NCBI GenBank assembly: GCA_016765265.1
Contig: JAESQG010000324.1
Span: forward strand, 1 to 12,307
Direction of reading: 5' to 3'
DNA length: 12,307 nt
From: Pseudomonadales bacterium
GTDB lineage: Bacteria; Pseudomonadota; Gammaproteobacteria; Pseudomonadales; DC-out160
Shown: in pieces, positions 1 through 5,742 of the stretch
Layout: each line of letters starts with the position of its first letter
Numbering within the stretch: position 1 is the stretch's first letter
Notes under the pieces: generated by a model
The model's input: the letters and a program-made list of their open reading frames with translations, nothing else
What the model was told of the DNA's origin: nothing
The model's database searches: none
Translations under genes and position numbers: made by a program

Positions 1-55
1 AAACTATAACTAGATTAAAACTATAACTAGGTCGAAGCGATAACTAGGCCGAAGC
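1..55. repeat. Tandem 17-bp imperfect repeat, about three copies
   Basis: Three successive 17-bp units start at 1, 18 and 35 and share the core ATAACTAG. Units 1 and 2 are identical for their first 13 bases (AAACTATAACTAG). Units 2 and 3 share ATAACTAGG-CGAAG with one mismatch, and a fourth copy decays after position 52. The array lies just past the stop codon of the minus-strand monooxygenase and may continue beyond the window edge. It has no terminator-like stem and U-run. A local slippage duplication is the simplest reading. Confidence 0.75.
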
Positions 56-65
56 TTCAACAACG

Positions 66-1556
66 TTAACTCGCCTGTTTTAAGGAAACTTTGCTTTTCC
101 CCGTTGCTTTAGAAAACTTTAATTTACCATCATCCAATTTAGCGTACCTCAACATGACCAAATCTACTGGATAGGCCTGAACTAATTTCCAAGGTAATTT
201 TGAACCCATTTTTGGGAACTTGTGTATAGCTCTTTGTACATAACCAGACTGAAAATCCAGAAATAATGATTTTGTAACGCTAGGATCATCATTTCTGGGT
301 ATAGCCTTCTGAACATTATGCTTGTCCATGTAGTTGACAAGTCTAGTCATAAATCCACTGCTTAGATCTGCTTTAAGAGTCCAGGATGCGTTAGTGTAAC
401 CGAAAGTTAAACCGACGTTGGGCAGGTCTTCAAACATAATACCTTTATAATTCATTTTCTCAGCAGGCTCGTAAATCTCGCCATCAACTGTAATCTTTAT
501 GCCACCGAAAAATTGTAGGTTTAAGCCAGTTGCCAATACAACGATGTCCGCTTCCAGCTCTTGTCCTGATTTCAACAGGATGCCATTTTCAGTAAACCGC
601 TCAATATGATCAGTGACCATCGATGCAGATCCATCCTTGACCGCCTTAAACAAATCCCCGCTTTTAACAGCGCAAACCCTCTCGTCCCAAACATTGTAAT
701 AGGGTTCAAAATGTTTCATATCAACATCCGGCCCAACACCCAGCTTAACCCCCCCTAGCATTAATTTACGTATCGCTTTAGGGAAAGCTCGACTGCCATA
801 ATAAAAGCCGTAAGTGAGCGCAATTTTTTGAGCCCGCGACACTCTGTAAGCCATAAGTTCAGGCATCAACTTACGGGTGATTGCTACCGTTGGATCGGTA
901 TCTGGCACAGCCCCCATATAAGTGGGAGAGCGTTGCAACATAGTAATGTGAGCGGTGTCCGTCGCCATTGCAGGTAGCAAGGTGACAGCGGTTGCGCCAC
1001 TACCAACAACGATCACCTTCTTATCTTTGTAGTCAAGATCTGCCGGCCATTTCTGGGGGTGAACAATGGTGCCTTTATAGTCCTCTCGACCATCAAACTC
1101 GGGCTCGTACCCGCCTTTGTAGTCAAAATAACCAGTGCAGCTAGTAATAACATTACAAGTTATTTGATTTGTATTGCCCGATTTTTTATCACCGTAAGTG
1201 ATAGTCCAGGTAGCATCTCCACTGTCCCATTCAATCGATTTAACCAATGAGTTATAGCGTATTTTTTCTAGTACTCCGTGTTCCGCGGCTGCTTCGGTTA
1301 TGTAATTAAGAATCGAGGGGCCGTCGGCAAGGAATTGTGAGCTGGTCCAGGGTTTAAAATTATATCCCAAAGTGAACATATCCGAGTCAGAGCGAACACC
1401 GGGGTATTTGAAAATCTCCCACGTTCCTCCCAGCACATCTCGGCCTTCAAGAATGCAAAAAGTTTTGCCGGGGCATTTCTTAGTGAAATGGCAGCCAGCG
1501 CCGATTCCCGACAAACCCGCTCCAATTATGACGACGTCAAAATGATCTTTACTCAT
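66..1556 (-). CDS. EthA-type Baeyer-Villiger flavoprotein monooxygenase
   Basis: A 496-residue FAD/NADPH-dependent monooxygenase of the type I Baeyer-Villiger class, expected in the cytosol, inserting one O atom next to a ketone carbonyl to give an ester. Visible motifs: N-terminal FAD dinucleotide fold with GAGLSG at 12-17, GGTW at 43-46, YPG plus DSDM at 51-60, the Baeyer-Villiger fingerprint at 160-171 (Y-K-G-TIV-H166-PQK-W170-P, with Tyr for the usual first Phe), the NADPH Rossmann motif GSGATA at 185-190, a WDER segment with a candidate active-site Arg293, and the ATG motif near 342-344. Length and sequence along the whole protein resemble mycobacterial EthA (recalled, about 490 residues), the ethionamide-activating enzyme. 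No ethR-like TetR gene is next to it here. The ATG start is supported by AGGGAG seven bases upstream. The physiological substrate cannot be read from sequence; lipid-like or long-chain ketones are the family expectation. Confidence 0.93.
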   Translation of the reverse strand: MSKDHFDVVIIGAGLSGIGAGCHFTKKCPGKTFCILEGRDVLGGTWEIFKYPGVRSDSDMFTLGYNFKPWTSSQFLADGPSILNYITEAAAEHGVLEKIRYNSLVKSIEWDSGDATWTITYGDKKSGNTNQITCNVITSCTGYFDYKGGYEPEFDGREDYKGTIVHPQKWPADLDYKDKKVIVVGSGATAVTLLPAMATDTAHITMLQRSPTYMGAVPDTDPTVAITRKLMPELMAYRVSRAQKIALTYGFYYGSRAFPKAIRKLMLGGVKLGVGPDVDMKHFEPYYNVWDERVCAVKSGDLFKAVKDGSASMVTDHIERFTENGILLKSGQELEADIVVLATGLNLQFFGGIKITVDGEIYEPAEKMNYKGIMFEDLPNVGLTFGYTNASWTLKADLSSGFMTRLVNYMDKHNVQKAIPRNDDPSVTKSLFLDFQSGYVQRAIHKFPKMGSKLPWKLVQAYPVDLVMLRYAKLDDGKLKFSKATGKSKVSLKQAS

Positions 1557-1865
1557 AAAAAATCTCCCTGATATAAATTCTAATGCAGTCGCCAGTTTAA
1601 GATGGAATGTTGCGACAAAGTTAGTAAATCTTTGAGCAGTAAATCATTGAGCTGTATTTAAGTCAATCGACTTATATGGTAGGAGAAGGCGTCACTTTGT
1701 TTTTGGCCTAAAATGCATAAGCAGAACTTAAGGTCCTTATGAACGAGTGCTTGGATACAAAAAAAGGAGCAGAGACGATCACATTACACTCAGACTGCAC
1801 TCATGGTACAGGTCTCAATGCAGGGCTCACTGCAGACTCATAATGCGAGCATCTGAGAAGATATT
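1557..1865. other. Intergenic region with degenerate CTCA/TGCAG repeats
   Basis: This 309-bp gap separates two minus-strand genes. Its left half holds the promoter and palindrome of the EthA-type gene. Its right part (about 1791-1845) contains three neighbouring 12-13-bp imperfect units, CAGGTCTCAATG (1809-1820), CAGGGCTCACTG (1821-1832) and CAGACTCATAATG (1833-1845), plus a related CAGACTGCACTCATG at 1791-1805. I see no convincing terminator for the upstream DUF4282 gene and no small ORF with a ribosome binding site. Confidence 0.5.
1638..1674 (-). promoter_or_regulatory. Candidate sigma-70 promoter and palindromic operator for the EthA-type gene
   Basis: On the minus strand TTGACT (1666-1661) is followed after 17 bp by TTTACT (1643-1638), giving a start near 1631 and a leader of about 75 nt before the ATG at 1556. 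A perfect 16-bp palindrome, TAAGTCAATCGACTTA (1659-1674, six-base arms), covers the -35 box, where a repressor such as a TetR-type dimer would block polymerase. Promoter and operator are inferred from pattern only; the -10 box is a four-of-six match. Confidence 0.42.
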
Positions 1866-2357
1866 TTACTTTTTTGGGGGGGTCTCCGCGGGGTCCTGGT
1901 CCGCCATACTATAGGTGTCTTTAGTGGGAGTTCTTGGGGACATTATATTCCAAAAGGGTAGTCTTTTTGTTAGACGATTGACCCCCTCCACGGTATCAGT
2001 TAGGCCGGCGAACTTATTGCTCACAATACGCATTTCTTCTACGTTCTCAGCCATTCGAAAAACGACAATATAAAACTCCATCACTCCTCTTATCATGGTG
2101 GCAACTGCGATAAAGGCTACCGGAGCGGCAACAAATAAATAAAATATCCCTCTCGGTATTGAGACTAAAAATGCTTCGAAACATAAATACAATATCGCAA
2201 ACAAAGTGGAGGCTAAAATCACAAAATAAAGTACGGGGAACATTTTCACGGTTAAGAATTCAGTAAAAGAAAAATCAAACAACATTCTAAAAAAGGCCAG
2301 TATTTTTTCCTTTTCTATTTTTTTGATTTCGTCTCTAAGGTCAATGCTCAATTTCAT
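1866..2357 (-). CDS. DUF4282 two-helix membrane protein
   Basis: A 163-residue inner-membrane protein of unknown function. The N-terminal amphipathic/charged stretch (about 5-24) leads into the DUF4282 signature, FDFSFTEFLTVKMFPVLY at 27-44. Two hydrophobic helices follow (about 40-62 and 68-88), then R90-G-V-M-E-F and a short segment ending in RMAENVEEMR (101-110), also typical of the family. The hydrophilic C-terminal tail (about 111-163) is probably cytoplasmic and ends in PPKK. The minus strand encodes that tail through a C7 followed by A6 tract (1870-1882). The ATG start fits the family's N-terminus but has only a poor Shine-Dalgarno (AGG about 9 bases upstream). Molecular role unknown; the link with the downstream monooxygenase is only co-orientation across a 309-bp gap, so co-transcription is unlikely. 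Confidence 0.8.
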   Translation of the reverse strand: MKLSIDLRDEIKKIEKEKILAFFRMLFDFSFTEFLTVKMFPVLYFVILASTLFAILYLCFEAFLVSIPRGIFYLFVAAPVAFIAVATMIRGVMEFYIVVFRMAENVEEMRIVSNKFAGLTDTVEGVNRLTKRLPFWNIMSPRTPTKDTYSMADQDPAETPPKK

Positions 2358-2432
2358 GGTCTGAGGCCTGGTGTCAAAAAATTAAATTAAAACAGTTAAT
2401 CGGTCATAATAGCCGATCCTCAACTGCAATGA

Positions 2433-2472
2433 TATGCTCAGGCTCTTATGCTTATGCTCAGGCTCTATAGAT
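2433..2472. repeat. 20-bp tandem direct repeat, two copies
   Basis: TATGCTCAGGCTCT occurs at 2433-2446 and again at 2453-2466, with a 20-bp period. The second unit diverges in its last six bases. It lies between the diverging genes, about 40 bp upstream of the candidate promoter for the CopZ-like gene. It may be a regulator site pair spaced two helical turns apart or a slippage duplication. Confidence 0.65.
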
Positions 2473-2506
2473 AGCACCGGCCAGAATAAAGCGAATCAGT
2501 AAAGGT

Positions 2507-2538
2507 TTGACTCTATAGCTGAGTTCAGAGTCTATAAT
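2507..2538 (+). promoter_or_regulatory. Candidate MerR-type long-spacer promoter
   Basis: TTGACT (2507-2512) and a perfect TATAAT (2533-2538) are separated by 20 bp, longer than the usual 17. An inverted repeat with six-base arms, GACTCT (2509-2514) and AGAGTC (2527-2532), sits across the spacer. Over-long spacers with a dyad inside are the established layout of MerR-family activated promoters (CueR, ZntR, SoxR). The gene that follows encodes a metal-binding Fe-S protein. The predicted leader is about 118 nt. No MerR-type gene is visible in the window, so this assignment is inference. Confidence 0.38.
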
Positions 2539-2625
2539 TATCTCATAATTATCGTTTTATTGAGTAGAGCTGCTTCTGGGTATCGGTGGAAATTGGATAA
2601 ACTCGTTATCGGCGATGATCAACTG

Positions 2626-2657
2626 AGACCATGAGTAATTAAGACCATGAGTAATTA
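2626..2657 (+). repeat. 16-bp tandem duplication carrying two ATG-AGT-AAT-TAA mini-ORFs
   Basis: The unit AGACCATGAGTAATTA is present twice head to tail (2626-2641, 2642-2657), followed by a decayed third copy (AAACCAATGA) that contains the real start codon at 2664. Each perfect copy contains ATG AGT AAT TAA, a three-codon ORF ending 7-23 bases before the gene start. It looks like a duplicated translation-initiation region. Confidence 0.7.
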
Positions 2658-2663
2658 AAACCA

Positions 2664-3110
2664 ATGAATGACTGTTGTGGATCACCAAAACCGAGAATTA
2701 AAACACCCTGCCCAGCTTGCGCAAAAGAGGCCGCTACCGTTCAGTATCAAACTGTTTTACACCAGCTTCGTTCTCCACTAAAGCTTAAAGCAGATGAAAG
2801 AGAATATTATTTTTGTAGTTCATTGACCTGTGACACGGCATACTTTGATAAAACGGGTCGATCATTCAATACAGATGAAATCCGTGGCGAAATAGGTCAA
2901 AAATCTACATCACCGGATCGAATGATATGCTACTGTTTTGACATCTCTGCTTTTCAAATTGAAACTGAAATTAGAAATCATGGTGCATCAATTAGCAAAG
3001 AAAAAGTAATCGCCCTTACTCAGGCAAAATTATGTGCCTGTGAGATTCAAAATCCTTCGGGTCTATGCTGTCTGGCTGAGTTCAAAAAGATTGAGAAGCA
3101 ATTAAAATAA
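2664..3110 (+). CDS. Stand-alone CopZ N-terminal-type zinc/[2Fe-2S] protein
   Basis: A 148-residue cysteine-rich cytosolic protein resembling the N-terminal zinc-ribbon plus [2Fe-2S] domain of the archaeal copper chaperone CopZ (zf_CopZ family). Cysteines: C4, C5, C16 and C19 (CPAC), C51, C56, then the BFD-like cluster region with C89 and C91 (CYC), C124 and C126 (CAC) and C135-C136 (NPSGLCC). The pattern YYFC...C..YF followed by ICYCF and CEIQNPSGLCC matches that family as I know it. The C-terminal HMA copper-binding domain of archaeal CopZ (a GMxCxxC motif) is absent, so this is the redox/metal module alone. A likely role is binding zinc and an Fe-S cluster and handling copper or electrons, not proven by sequence. 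The start keeps the family's N-terminal CC; the Shine-Dalgarno is poor. An unrelated lipoprotein gene follows after 129 bp. Confidence 0.75.
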   Translation: MNDCCGSPKPRIKTPCPACAKEAATVQYQTVLHQLRSPLKLKADEREYYFCSSLTCDTAYFDKTGRSFNTDEIRGEIGQKSTSPDRMICYCFDISAFQIETEIRNHGASISKEKVIALTQAKLCACEIQNPSGLCCLAEFKKIEKQLK

Positions 3111-3239
3111 AAAGACAGATCGTGTGTAATTAAACTACTATTGTCACATATAAATACTAATACACCGGTAATATAGGTAACTACAGGCCCGCGTAGCATA
3201 CTGGGTACAATTCATTTTCTATTTTTCTGAAGGTTTTAT

Positions 3240-3737
3240 ATGAAAACGCTTAATTTTCTCGCTGTAGTTGCTACTGCTACTTTAATGGTAGGCTGCTCAA
3301 CCGCCACGATCACGGACGAGTCTATGTCTATGTCTAAGTCTAAGTCTAATCCGGCAGAGGAAATGGCTACTGCATCGATGACTGAGGAAGGAATGGACCC
3401 ATCATCTGTCAGTGAAACAGATGCCGAACAAATGGCGGGAATGAATGATTCGGCTATTACTGAGCCCGTCGCTCATCAATCCATAAGTGATGTCGAATAC
3501 ACCTGCGAACATAGCGATGCCAAACGTATTATTCGAGTGATTAATGACACGGCTACCGGGTTAGCTTGCGAGGTCAGCTACGAGAAACCTTCTGGCACCA
3601 AAACCTTGTGGACCGCGATGAACGATAAAGGATATTGCGCAGATAAAGCGGCTGAATTCGCTGTAAAGCAAGTAAACTGGGGCTGGCACTGTGTAAACAA
3701 AGATGGCGTCACAGTTTCAGCAGGGATTGAAAACTAG
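3240..3737 (+). CDS. Small lipoprotein with Met/Ser-rich tether and four-Cys C-terminal domain
   Basis: A 165-residue probable lipoprotein. Signal peptide 1-18 (K2, hydrophobic 4-18) ends in a lipobox-like LMVGC with lipidated Cys19. Met at -3 is unusual but tolerated, so the lipid assignment is good rather than certain. Residues 20-75 form a low-complexity acidic linker with seven methionines (29, 31, 42, 47, 52, 65, 68). The C-terminal domain (about 84-165) carries C89, C110, C133 and C151, spaced for two disulfides, and the motifs YTCE, LACEVSY, LWTAMNDKGYC and WGWHC. This resembles small exported proteins I have seen in marine gammaproteobacteria, but I cannot name a family. AAGG seven bases upstream supports the start. 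Its position after the CopZ-like gene and its Met-rich tether make a metal link possible but weak. Expected location is the outer membrane, periplasmic face. Confidence 0.72.
   Translation: MKTLNFLAVVATATLMVGCSTATITDESMSMSKSKSNPAEEMATASMTEEGMDPSSVSETDAEQMAGMNDSAITEPVAHQSISDVEYTCEHSDAKRIIRVINDTATGLACEVSYEKPSGTKTLWTAMNDKGYCADKAAEFAVKQVNWGWHCVNKDGVTVSAGIEN
3321..3350 (+). repeat. In-frame hexanucleotide repeat in lipoprotein gene
   Basis: Five head-to-tail 6-bp units (TCTATG twice, TCTAAG twice, TCTAAT) encode Ser-Met-Ser-Met-Ser-Lys-Ser-Lys-Ser-Asn at residues 28-37 of the lipoprotein, in the flexible tether. Because the unit is a multiple of three, gain or loss of copies would change tether length without a frameshift. 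Confidence 0.8.
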
Positions 3738-3851
3738 CGCTAAGTCACCAAAATACACAACGTAAGTCATTTTAAAATTCAATCCTATCCGCGTTAAACA
3801 AGAGCGATCGTGCTTATTTCAAACATCTACCTTGTTCGCATCAAGTCAGGC

Positions 3852-3891
3852 TCAATCATAGATTGACAGCCCAGATTTAATAATATAATAG
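3852..3891 (+). promoter_or_regulatory. Candidate promoter with palindrome over -35 for the second monooxygenase
   Basis: A perfect TTGACA (3863-3868) is followed by TATAAT at 3884-3889 (15-bp spacer) or TAATAG at 3886-3891 (17-bp spacer). The perfect palindrome TCAATCATAGATTGA (3852-3866) overlaps the -35 box. A start here would leave a leader of roughly 225 nt carrying the tandem repeat. GATTGAC overlapping the -35 is shared with the EthA-type promoter at 1668-1662 (minus strand). Confidence 0.42.
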
Positions 3892-4002
3892 TCTGTCTGG
3901 TATATTAGTTTTAATCTCAAACTCGCATTTATAGGCATTACCCGGTATATCAGATCACCTGACATCTGGGACCCGGGGCCTACCCTGAGCGTTATTCATA
4001 AA

Positions 4003-4060
4003 GAAGTTCTTAATAAAGTAGTCTTGATAAAGTAGTCCTGATAAAAAAGTTCTTGATAAA
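4003..4060 (+). repeat. Four imperfect 14-15-bp tandem repeats in the 5' region
   Basis: Units GAAGTTCTTAATAAA (4003-4017), GTAGTCTTGATAAA (4018-4031), GTAGTCCTGATAAA (4032-4045) and AAAGTTCTTGATAAA (4046-4060) follow one another, consensus near RTAGTCTTGATAAA. They lie 65 bp before the start codon of the second monooxygenase, in the predicted leader. They could be iterated regulator sites or slippage products; I see no stable stem-loop formed by them. Confidence 0.75.
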
Positions 4061-4124
4061 ACAGTACCCATTGTAAAACGCGCAATATTAATATCCAAAT
4101 AGGGCATTTTAAAGGGAGCACGAT

Positions 4125-5684
4125 ATGACTGTATCTTATACTAATTCCATAAAAAAAATCTCTGGTGAGCATCCCGGTGAAAACCCAGATTATGAAGTCG
4201 TTGTTATCGGAGCAGGCATTTCCGGTATGGGTACGGGAATCAAATTATTAAGTGAGAATATTGATTCCTTTATCATATTAGAGCGAGCTAAAAGTGTCGG
4301 CGGCACTTGGCGTGATAATCAGTATCCAGGAATCGCAGTGGATATCAGTTCGTTTACTTATTCATTCTCATTTGAACAAAATGCCAATTGGAGTCGGTTT
4401 TTTGCCCCTGGGGTTGATCTACATAATTACACCAAACGCATTGGCGCCAAATACGGTTTATATTCTCATATACGTTTTAATACTAGCGTGTCTCGCGCCG
4501 AGTTTGATTCCGTTAATCATTTATGGAGAATTACCCTAAATGAAGGAGAAATCATGACCGCGCGGCATATCGTCGCAGCCACGGGCGGATTAATTTCTCC
4601 GAAAGATCCTGACATAAAAGGGCTAGAGACTTTTGAAGGCTTAAAAATGCACACGGGGAAATGGGATCATTCCATGAACCTAAAAGGAAAACGTGTGGCC
4701 GTTATTGGTACCGGAGCCACGGCGGTTCAAATGGTGCCTGAGCTGGCAAAGGAAGTCAGCCATCTTGATGTATATCAGAGAACACCTATTTGGGTACTTA
4801 AAAAACCCGATAGCCCAGTTCCAGCCTGGTTAAAAAGTGCATTACGAAATTTGCCCCTGCTACAGAGCTCACTTCGAGTAGTCACCGACGTTTTCAGCGA
4901 AACAGTTATGGTGATATCGTTTCTTTATTACACAAAGGTCCCTTGGCTTGCAGAGATGGCCGCAAAAGCGGGCGTTAATAACATGAAGCAACAACTACCG
5001 GGACGAGAGGACTTGTGGGAAAAATTGACACCTGTTTATGGTTTTGGATGTAAGAGACCTACCTTCTCCAACGAGTATTTTGAGGTTTTTGGCCGTGAGG
5101 AAGTAGACCTAATTACAACACCTATTGAATGCATTGAAAAAACGGGAATTCGTACCACCGATGGAGAACTACATCCCATCGATATTCTTATTCTCGCAAC
5201 GGGTTATCGTGTGTTTGAGCGCGGCAATTTACCCTCCTTTGAAGTCATCGGCAGTACGGGGCAGGATCTAGGTGCATTTTGGGAGCAAGAACGTCACCAA
5301 GCCTATCTTGGTGTGACAGTGCCAAACTATCCTAATTATTTCACCATATTCGGCCCTTACTCGTTTTTGGGAACCTCATTTTTCAAGACTGTTGAATGTA
5401 ACTCTATCCATGCGGTACGGTGCATAAAGGAAGCGAAAAAGCAGAACGCCACCTGTGTTGAAATCAAAAAAGAAGTACATGACGAATATTTTGAGGATAT
5501 TCAAAGGCGCCAACAAGGTACTATTTTCTTTAATCACAATTGTAGCTTAGCCAATAGTTACTATTTTGATGTTCATGGTGATGCACCTATGCTACGGCCC
5601 TCCACCTCGATGGAAGCACTATGGCAAGCAAAACACTTCCCTTTAACTAACTATTCCTATTCAAAGGTTAAGGTAACCGCTTAA
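4125..5684 (+). CDS. Type I Baeyer-Villiger monooxygenase, HAPMO/flavin-monooxygenase-like
   Basis: A 519-residue cytosolic FAD/NADPH monooxygenase. Motifs in order: FAD fold GAGISG at 29-34, VGGTW at 58-62, YPGIAVD at 67-73, the Baeyer-Villiger fingerprint F170-E-G-LKM-H176-TGK-W180-D (a full FxGxxxHxxxWD match), NADPH fold GTGATA at 195-200, GCKRPTFSNEYF at 308-319 with candidate catalytic Arg311, and LATGY at 357-361. It belongs to the 4-hydroxyacetophenone/cyclohexanone-type branch and is clearly distinct from the EthA-type protein at 66-1556 (Asp, not Pro, after the fingerprint Trp; different N-terminus). AGGGAG six bases before the ATG supports the start. The reaction expected is ketone to ester or lactone; substrate unknown. 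The neighbouring convergent alpha/beta hydrolase could open the ester formed. A residual possibility is a heteroatom-oxidising flavin monooxygenase. Confidence 0.92.
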   Translation: MTVSYTNSIKKISGEHPGENPDYEVVVIGAGISGMGTGIKLLSENIDSFIILERAKSVGGTWRDNQYPGIAVDISSFTYSFSFEQNANWSRFFAPGVDLHNYTKRIGAKYGLYSHIRFNTSVSRAEFDSVNHLWRITLNEGEIMTARHIVAATGGLISPKDPDIKGLETFEGLKMHTGKWDHSMNLKGKRVAVIGTGATAVQMVPELAKEVSHLDVYQRTPIWVLKKPDSPVPAWLKSALRNLPLLQSSLRVVTDVFSETVMVISFLYYTKVPWLAEMAAKAGVNNMKQQLPGREDLWEKLTPVYGFGCKRPTFSNEYFEVFGREEVDLITTPIECIEKTGIRTTDGELHPIDILILATGYRVFERGNLPSFEVIGSTGQDLGAFWEQERHQAYLGVTVPNYPNYFTIFGPYSFLGTSFFKTVECNSIHAVRCIKEAKKQNATCVEIKKEVHDEYFEDIQRRQQGTIFFNHNCSLANSYYFDVHGDAPMLRPSTSMEALWQAKHFPLTNYSYSKVKVTA

Positions 5685-5709
5685 ATAAAGAATCACTTAT
5701 TAATGTCAG

Positions 5710-5742
5710 ATTTGGCTCTATCCCATTCGGGTGGAGCCAAAT
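5710..5742. terminator. Bidirectional hairpin between convergent genes
   Basis: Perfect nine-base arms ATTTGGCTC (5710-5718) and GAGCCAAAT (5734-5742) enclose a 15-base loop whose TATCC/GGGTG edges can extend the stem by about five more pairs, including wobbles. It begins 25 bp after the monooxygenase stop and abuts the stop codon of the convergent hydrolase. It lacks a long T-run on either side, so it may be a weak intrinsic terminator or a 3'-end protecting stem serving both transcripts. Confidence 0.6.

Larger units (their letters stand above)
2358..2663. other. Divergent intergenic region between DUF4282 gene and CopZ-like gene
   Basis: A 306-bp gap between diverging genes. It holds three noticeable structures, listed separately: a 20-bp direct repeat (2433-2472), a long-spacer promoter with an internal dyad (2507-2538) and a 16-bp tandem duplication just before the CopZ-like start (2626-2657). 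CTCTATAG occurs twice, at 2463-2470 and 2511-2518. I see no ORF with a credible ribosome binding site. No minus-strand promoter for the DUF4282 gene stood out. Confidence 0.5.
3738..4124. other. 387-bp upstream region of the second monooxygenase
   Basis: This gap holds a near-consensus promoter with an overlapping palindrome (3852-3891), a GC-rich patch with an imperfect GGG/CCC stem (about 3967-3986), and a four-unit tandem repeat (4003-4060). Downstream of the lipoprotein stop I see no stem followed by T-run. A small inverted pair CAGAT/ATCTG flanks 3944-3967. No ORF with a ribosome binding site was found. Confidence 0.5.

Noticed and set aside
1..55. Tandem repeats at the window start as a CRISPR array
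   Set aside because: The units are contiguous 17-mers without unique spacers and no cas gene is nearby.
3967..3986. GC-rich GGG/CCC stem as a terminator or riboswitch core
   Set aside because: It is short and imperfect, has no T-run, and lies about 230 bp past the preceding stop; no known riboswitch pattern was recognised.
4003..4060. Iterated repeats as a replication or plasmid iteron origin
   Set aside because: There is no Rep gene, DnaA box cluster or other plasmid feature; the units are degenerate and sit in a gene leader.
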